A stretch of 64,000 nt of DNA, from NCBI GenBank assembly GCA_028583405.1, contig CM053262.1, positions 22,251,521-22,315,520 on the forward strand, in the 5' to 3' direction. How positions within the stretch are numbered: the stretch's first letter is position 1; the number at the start of each line of letters is the position of its first letter. The notes under the pieces were generated by a model. The model saw only the letters and a program-made list of their open reading frames with translations, searched no databases and was not told the origin of the DNA. Made by a program: the position numbers and the translations under genes. The stretch is from Pogonophryne albipinna. Taxonomy: Eukaryota; Chordata; Actinopteri; Perciformes; Artedidraconidae. Below are positions 24,800-64,000 of the stretch, one piece after another.

Positions 24800-26281
24800 A
24801 CCCAGACATAACGCCTGCCTCCGTTTCTGACATGCTCAACCTTCTTAAGTATCTGTTTTGTAAACCTAACAAAAGCTGAGATGTACAGTGAATCCAGAAC
24901 AGCAGGGGACAGGGTGTTTATCTGTGTTCCAGCATTGTTTCTCTGAGCATCACCAGGTGTACTTTGTGCTGTGAGCCTGCCCACTGAAACGATTGCTTTA
25001 ATTGTGTTAGGGTGCAGGAAGTGGCTCTTTACTGTTTCCACTGATTGCAGCAACGTAGTGATTCAATAACTTGCACAAAAAAAGGTGGGAATTGATTTGA
25101 CTCATGCTGTTAACAAAAGCCTGAGAGCAGAAAAACACCCAAGTGATTATTTGTATCCTCCCATTCTTTTTTTCACCTATAACAAGATTGTAGAGTCCCA
25201 GCCAGTGCCTGCAGGACAAATGACGCAGCCATTTGAAAGGAGGCGGGATTGACACCAATAGATACAACATGTGGAAGCATCATGTACATCTTGGAGGAAC
25301 AATCCAAAAAGCATGATTTTCAACTTGATGTTGCCGTCCAGAAATATTATTTGAATCTCAAGTTGTTTTGCTTTCTTTACCACCTTTGTGCCTTTGCTGT
25401 ATTTGAACAACTAACGAACAACTCTCCCATTCATTCATCCTGCATTCATAACTTGTACTTGATCTGAAACAATCATGGCATACTCATTATTTCCCATTCT
25501 TCACGGATTACAAAGGGATGTTCGAAGGGTTACAGCTTTGTCATACAGGATTGCAGAATGAAAAGCATTTGTAGCCATTAGTAATAAATACATGTTGTTT
25601 ACAAGGAATACATGTGTGTATGTTTGTTGGCCAGAAGACGCAGATGCAGAAAAACACTTTCAATTCACCATGGCACTCGCACAACATATGAATCCACACA
25701 CTAATGCTCTCACCTTCACCTTGTGTTAAAGCTTTTTTATGAATGGAGGCAGAACAGAGAAGGTAGAGATGCAGCCACATTGTTTGAGATTACTGGGAAA
25801 GCATTGTGAGCGTATAATAACAGGGTTTATAATGAAAGCATATTGCAGACCCCGTTGCTGATTGTCCAGCTTCATTGTTTGGAAACAAAACAAGCAGATG
25901 TAGATCCACTTTGAGAGGAAAATCCTCAACACTTTTATTAATGTTAATATTACATTTGGTCGGCGATATAATGCCTGCAAAACCCCTTTCACACATTAAT
26001 GCGGCCGACTTGCTCAGACTGGCAAAATAGAATCCAGATTATCATGAAAAGAAATAACCTTTTTTTGCTCCTTCGCTTTCAGCAGTAACACTTTAGAAAA
26101 TACAACATAGCAGCACACAACCTTTTCAATGTCAAGATATACAGTAGTGGGGAAATTGCTTCCTGAGCAGAGAATAATGGTGGTTAATGGGCATAAATTA
26201 AAAAAATGTTGTCTGCATGTTAACTAGATGCAGGGGCATGAAGTGTGGAGATGTGATTAGCTGCTTAGATGTTTACCCTTG
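24800..26281. other. Non-coding stretch, nothing recognised
   Basis: Unique-looking sequence. The minus-strand frames up to 125 codons near 24676-25053 overlap the inverted repeat or lack any domain. Confidence 0.4.
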
Positions 26282-26687
26282 ATTTGGGAATGTGATGTTA
26301 CGTTCGTGAACGATCCGATTCTTTTGAACGGCTCTTTGGTACGAACGAAGGGAACCGAGTCGTACTTGGTGAGAGCCGTTCTTTTTATCGTTGGTTCACT
26401 GCCGATACTCCAGGCTCACCAAGCTCATGGCGGAAAGGCTTTGCATTGTGGCAACGTCAGTTCCGTCAGAGAGAATATTCTCCAAGACTGGACAAATCTT
26501 CTCAGAGAGGAGAAATCGCATTAAGCCCTCAAAAGTGAGTGAGTGCTTTCCTGAATGCAAATGTGCCAGTTAGTAACCCCGCCCCCTTATAAGAAAACGG
26601 CTCTTTTGAACGGCTCTCGGAAAGGAACGGAGCCATAAGATCCGGCTCCCTTCAAAGAGCCGTAATTCCCATCACTATTTGGGAATG
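26282..26687 (+). mobile_element. Deleted hAT transposon with residual transposase C-terminus
   Basis: The flanks share atttgggaatg (26282-26292 and 26677-26687), which includes an 8-base hAT-type duplication. The ends are imperfect inverted repeats: gtgatgttacg at the left, and gtgatgggaattacg as the complement of the right. Paired segments ttttgaacggctct occur near 26318 and 26605. Most of the transposase is gone. Confidence 0.8.
26391..26573 (+). pseudogene. hAT transposase dimerisation-domain fragment
   Basis: The frame reads KLMAERLCIVATSVPSERIF followed by SKTGQIFSERRNRIKPSKVSE. This matches the highly conserved C-terminal hAT dimerisation motif (L.. ATSVPSER.FS..G.I...RR.RL.P..V). The catalytic RNase-H-like core is absent within this 0.4-kb element, so it is a relic. 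The frame ends a short way downstream in non-conserved sequence. Confidence 0.88.
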
Positions 26688-28600
26688 AGATGTTCACGTT
26701 TAATCATTGACCTTGATTGTTAAAGTGAGAATATGTTGTCCGGTAGCGAGTCTGGCTAACACGAACACCAACACTGTTGGTTACTGCAACTCACAACAAG
26801 TAGAAATGCACATTTTCATAAGTTGTCTGAAGGTAATGTTATATCAATGTGTCAGCAAGTCACCTTTAATGTTGATTAGATTTAGTAAGTGAGCCTTAAG
26901 TTGTGGAGAGTTCTACATGCATTGCCCTGGGCTAGGCTAGGCTAGCGTTATCTTTTAGCTTAGCTGAGTAAACGTATTGTTTTTCGCTTGTAATATATTA
27001 AATACAGGAAGTGTGACAATGTGTAGTAATTGTACCTTCTTAACAGACTTCCAAAGACACAGAGAGTTAAAGTACTCATTCCTCCATTGTCTGAGAACCA
27101 TGAAGAAACTGTTTCCCCTAAATAATAAAGATGGCTATTAGGCTTTTGATCTATCATTTATTTGGTCTCTTCAGTGTGAATCCTTGCTCCAAATTAAGTT
27201 GGTAGTCCTCTTGACCTTATTAAAATATGAATCTTTTTTGGGAACCATTGAGTTTTCCATTGTACCCTTTTAGTTTAATACATCACCCTTTGCATGTAAA
27301 GGTCAAATCTGTCTCAAATGCTAATAGGTTAAGAAACTCGAGATATCTTTCTCATGTAATGACTTGGAAAAAAGTCGTCAAGCTTTTGACTTTTCACAGG
27401 AAAAAAAGGAAACAGGTGATGGTTGAATTCCATAGCAGTTTTGATTTTAGTTTACTGTTCATATAATATGCACTACTGCAAGCATGGGAGTACACATGGA
27501 TATGGAGAAATAAAAGGCAGCATGAGAGCATTCAAAGTCAACTTGGACTCAACAAAAGTAACCTATGATCTCACAACAACAAACTCAGATGAAATGAAAC
27601 TTTTAGTTCTTTTTGGTTTGTGAAAAACCTATTTTCCCATCAATATTAATGGTCTCATGCAGAGCCTGGCAGGGAGGCCTGTCACAGAGACTGAGCATGA
27701 AGCTGTGCTGAAGTCCGGTCAGCTGTGAGAGCGAGTCGATCAGCAGTGACACTGACAGCAAGAGAGGGCTGGAGAAGATGGAAAAGATGGAGGAGATGGA
27801 GCCGTCTAACGCTGCAGACAGGAAGCCAGGATGGATGCAGGGCTCTGGTGCAAGGGCCAGATGATTCATCATCCCTTTATTGACCCAACTTGTCATGGAA
27901 GACACATCATCGGTCTTCCCCCCCTCTCTGTTTTGATGATCTTAATTGTTATTGCACCATTCTCATGCATTAGCAATTACAAGAGGGCGAGTCAGTGCAA
28001 TTTGCTAAGTGGACTTTTTTCATCATGCAAAGCAAACAACTTATTAGGAAATGTATCTGTATATATTCTTACTGCTTGCTTCACATGTCATGCAGCTTAG
28101 TTTCTACATTAGCCAGAGGGGCACCAAGACATCCCTCTCGGCATCTCTGTGCATATTTCTAACATATGTCGAAGCTGTTGAATATCCGTATGTCAAATTG
28201 AAGTTTTACAGAGTTGTATTTATTTATTTAATGCTCATGTAGTCACCAATGTTCATCAGCCTTGTGCAAACTTCGATATTATTGCATGTGCCAGAAAAGC
28301 ACTGTATTGATCCCTTCAGGTCATGTTTTTTCGTATCTTGTTTTGTGTGTTGAGGTCGAAACGTTGGTATTTCAGGGTAACCAACCAAGTCAGTGAATTT
28401 ATCAGGTAGCACATGAAGCTTAGGACTAAGAGACGAAAATATCTTGGTGGAGCAATGAGGAGACGGAAACCAAACACACATTTAAATGTCATATCCATCT
28501 TGTTGTCTTTCCTTGACTGACACTACAGAATTAGCGCCCCCTACTGTTTATCTCCACAAACCATCTTCTAAAATGTGCCTATCATTAGTGAATAGATGCG
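26688..28600. other. Region upstream of the receptor gene, nothing recognised
   Basis: Contains no supported gene. A purine-rich patch at about 27740-27850 (repeated gatggaggagatgga) gives open readings on the minus strand only by composition. Promoter elements of the downstream gene would be expected near the right end, but I see no convincing TATA box or CpG-rich promoter. Confidence 0.4.
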
Positions 28601-28624
28601 GTTTTTCTGAACATTTAATAAAAC

Positions 28625-28909
28625 ATGTGCTGTATGTTTAGTTGGAGACCTGGATACTGTCATCACAGAAGTGAAGAGGAGTCACTTCCAGAACAATTAC
28701 ACGATGTCCTCTTACTTACAGCATCCTCCTTTAACCACATTAGTCCATCACTGACAGCCCAGTTAACAGACTGCCTCGTGGGACTCAGTCTGGAGGAGTT
28801 GGGAATTAAAGGGGATAGGAGGCGGATACAGAAGCAGCTCTTTACGCACAGAGAGAAGCGCAGTCCGATGGTGAGGCAGCGGTTCATCTCTCTGCGGGAA
28901 CACACTTAA
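28625..28909 (+). other. 94-codon open frame just upstream of vipr1 exon 1
   Basis: Ends 95 bases before the receptor start codon. From about codon 36 it reads as a plausible globular segment (SLTAQLTDCLVGLSLEELG then IKGDRRRIQKQLF), slightly reminiscent of a SAM-type helix (LEELGI.GDRR.I). It could be an upstream open frame in the 5' untranslated region, a last exon of an unknown upstream gene (an ag acceptor-like ttag precedes ttggagacc at about 28640), or chance. The minus strand is also open over the same span, which lowers confidence. Confidence 0.3.
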
Positions 28910-29004
28910 AACACACACTTACACACGCTTCCTCCACACACACACACTTTTACATATCTACGGGACTTATCTTTACTAAGAAATCTCTAAGAACTAAAGA
29001 CAGA

Positions 29005-61915
<32,911 letters not shown>

Positions 61916-62581
61916 GTGAGTTCACAAGCTTTGAGCAAATGTATTTTTAAACGTACTTGAGCTGTTGACACTGTCACAGTATAACTAATTGCCACTGAGA
62001 GAGCAAACACATTTATCAGTTTTTATCTCAGACTTACCTGGCAGTGTAATTATTCTTATTCTCATTTATATTCCTTCTGCAAGTCGAAGTCCATTTTAGT
62101 AACGTGTGGAGAGTTTGGTGTGTCTCAAATTTCTCATTTCCCTTTGACGGTTGACTCAGGATCAATCAGCAGACCTTTCTCAGCGTCTTCATCAGCATCT
62201 ACAGAAACATTTGAAACAGAGGTTGAAAAGAGGAATGTTTTTAATGAACATGGTGGAAATAAAGTGTGACATTAAATTAACAAACCAAGCCTAGATTTAG
62301 ATTCAAAGCTACATGAAATACCTATTTTGGATAAATCAAATTGCATCGAAAAACCTCCAAAGCTCACTATTTAACATGTTATATGTCATTTATTCAGAGA
62401 TATACATTAAGGGTTGTTAATGATTCTTTTTGTATTACTTTAGGACAGAACCAGGTTAGCCGCCTGCCCCTATTTTAATTATTTGTGAAGCTACAGTAAA
62501 GAAAGTGGCTTCCGGCTGTAGCTTTGATCCACAGATCGATCCACTTATCTAGTTAGAAAAACAGACCTTGATCTGAGATGG

Positions 62582-62746
<165 letters not shown>

Positions 62747-62984
62747 ACTTTCAAAGAGGTGTGAAATGGAGGGTGAAGGTGAGTTCACCGAACAGCACTT
62801 GAGGAGCTACAGAAGGGAAAAGTAAAATGACTTGGAGTAAATAATCTGCATCTCCTGTCAACTGCTTTATTGAATGATTTTTGTTTTAGCCTAAGGGTCT
62901 GATTTCCTAAAAATCTTCTGGGAAATCAAAGTTTAATTGGTAGTTTTTCTCCCAAAGCATGGTACCGGGGGCAAAACGCAACAT

Positions 62985-63085
62985 GTTGCTCTGTTGGAGA
63001 AGCCTGTGACCTAAGCTTTTCATCGACATAACTACTCTGTAGCTATGTTCGTATGACAAATAAAAAACCTTGAACCTTGAAACAG
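62985..63085 (+). mobile_element. LINE-like 3' tail, copy 2
   Basis: gttggagaagcctgtgacct then aaataaaaaaccttgaacct, matching 38915-39000 at high identity. Confidence 0.6.
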
Positions 63086-63159
63086 CGTCTGAGGGCTTCT
63101 TAACATTTAACAAACTATGAATGTGTCATACCCACTTAACGAGAAGAAACTCAGCTATC

Positions 63160-64000
63160 AGACACTATTAACCATTTTTAGCTAAACGAAACACAAGGGT
63201 AATACCAAGCCTCTGAATTAGCACAGAATTCACGGTAGAAAATATTGTATTACTTATCGGATCTGCACAAAACTCAGCGAAGGAAAACCCAGACAACACA
63301 CAACGTAGCTTTACGGAGCCAAAACGGCAAATATGTCTTACCTTTGCTGTGTTTCTGATCAAAAGTTGTGTTCAATGGCATTAAAACGATAAAAACGCTG
63401 CTGAAGGTTAACCCTATGTGTCTGTGTCACTTTGAAATGATTACTGATAATCCATCATTCCATTTTTGTCAAAAACGGAGATTTCATATTAGCTGCTATG
63501 AGAGCTACAACCCTGCTTCCGGTTTTGGGCAAACTGCGTGCGTATCACTCTCACTCCTCAATGGTAATGTTTAAATGGATTTAGGAACCTCCCCTCGATT
63601 CTATTGGCTCTAACGGTTCAAAAGAGGTGTCAATCATCAAAATCGACCGATGGGTTCCAGAGATATGGAAAATCCACCCAAATGACCTCAGAAGTGGGTT
63701 TTTTCTTCTAAACCTCTCTAAAAAGGTCAAATGTCACTTGTTTTGCATCAATCTTGATACAGGGTACTTCTTGTATGTTATAGTTTGGATTCCTAAAGCT
63801 TTTAGTCTACTATCCCATCATTCAAGGGTGGTTTTCACTATAAGTAATGTTCTCTTTTGTGGACGGACACTCTAATTTACATTGTTTTACTATGTTCAAT
63901 CTGAATTTACTTTAAAATAAAAAAAAACTATATTGATTCTGACTTTTCTACATCCAACTCACAGGTTTATCCTTGCTTTGACATAAAAGATTATTAATTG
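63160..64000. repeat. Dispersed repeat family A, copy at the right edge
   Basis: 63650-64000 matches 1733-2085 in the same orientation, and 63360-63400 (gttcaatggcattaaaacga) matches the foldback arm near 9920. The element continues past the window edge. Confidence 0.7.

Noticed and set aside
27603..27905. 100-codon minus-strand frame
   Set aside because: Produced by a purine-rich patch on the + strand; no family resemblance.

Overview
The window is vertebrate and almost certainly teleost nuclear DNA. The one host gene I can assemble is a secretin-family (class B1) receptor whose exons read as a VPAC1-type VIP/PACAP receptor (vipr1). It is surrounded and interrupted by fish-typical repeats: an RTE/Rex3-type LINE, a DIRS1-like tyrosine-recombinase retrotransposon, tRNA-derived SINEs, hAT and TTAA-flanked DNA transposon relics, and long (TG)n arrays. 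There are no bacterial-style operons. Most long open frames are low-complexity or transposon sequence.

Layout. 1-900 is a GC-rich, proline-coding tandem repeat. 1200-2175 is a dispersed repeat that recurs inside 9484-10837 and at the right edge (63160-64000). 3699-5556 is a 5'-truncated Rex3-like LINE with a 17-bp target duplication. 9181-11075 is a nest: a SINE, then a 1.5-kb hAT element with an 8-bp duplication that carries a 420-bp-armed foldback and sits in an older MITE. 11936-12282 and 12407-12797 are MITEs. 13085-18324 is a complete-ended DIRS1-like element: inverted terminal repeats, degenerate internally repeated gag, frameshifted reverse transcriptase and RNase H, a long tyrosine recombinase frame, and an internal complementary region that matches the two ends perfectly. 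19815-20070 is (TG)128. 20984-21877 is a duplicated segment split by a TTAA element. 22457-24799 is a large inverted repeat. 26290-26676 is a deleted hAT that keeps a dimerisation-domain fragment.

From 29005 to the right edge lies the vipr1-like gene on the + strand. Nine coding exons (29005-29058, 38207-38297, 40487-40597, 48933-49033, 51893-51990, 55102-55237, 61177-61330, 61409-61469, 61843-61915) join in frame into 293 residues: signal peptide, seven-cysteine hormone-binding ectodomain, and transmembrane segments 1 to the start of 5. The exons for the rest of TM5, TM6, TM7 and the C-tail lie beyond 64000. The introns hold most of the remaining repeats, including (TG)84 ending 42 bases before exon 3, a 1-kb minisatellite in intron 5, two hAT elements with perfect 8-bp duplications (30226-30598, 59731-60925), a Rex3 tail nested in a CAGGGTTC-ended element (36974-37680), and a retroposon-like tail abutting the exon 9 acceptor.

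The host gene product would act at the cell surface as a Gs-coupled peptide hormone receptor. All other coding capacity seen belongs to mobile elements and looks broken, apart from the DIRS recombinase frame. Family names rest on recognition by eye; no search was run.
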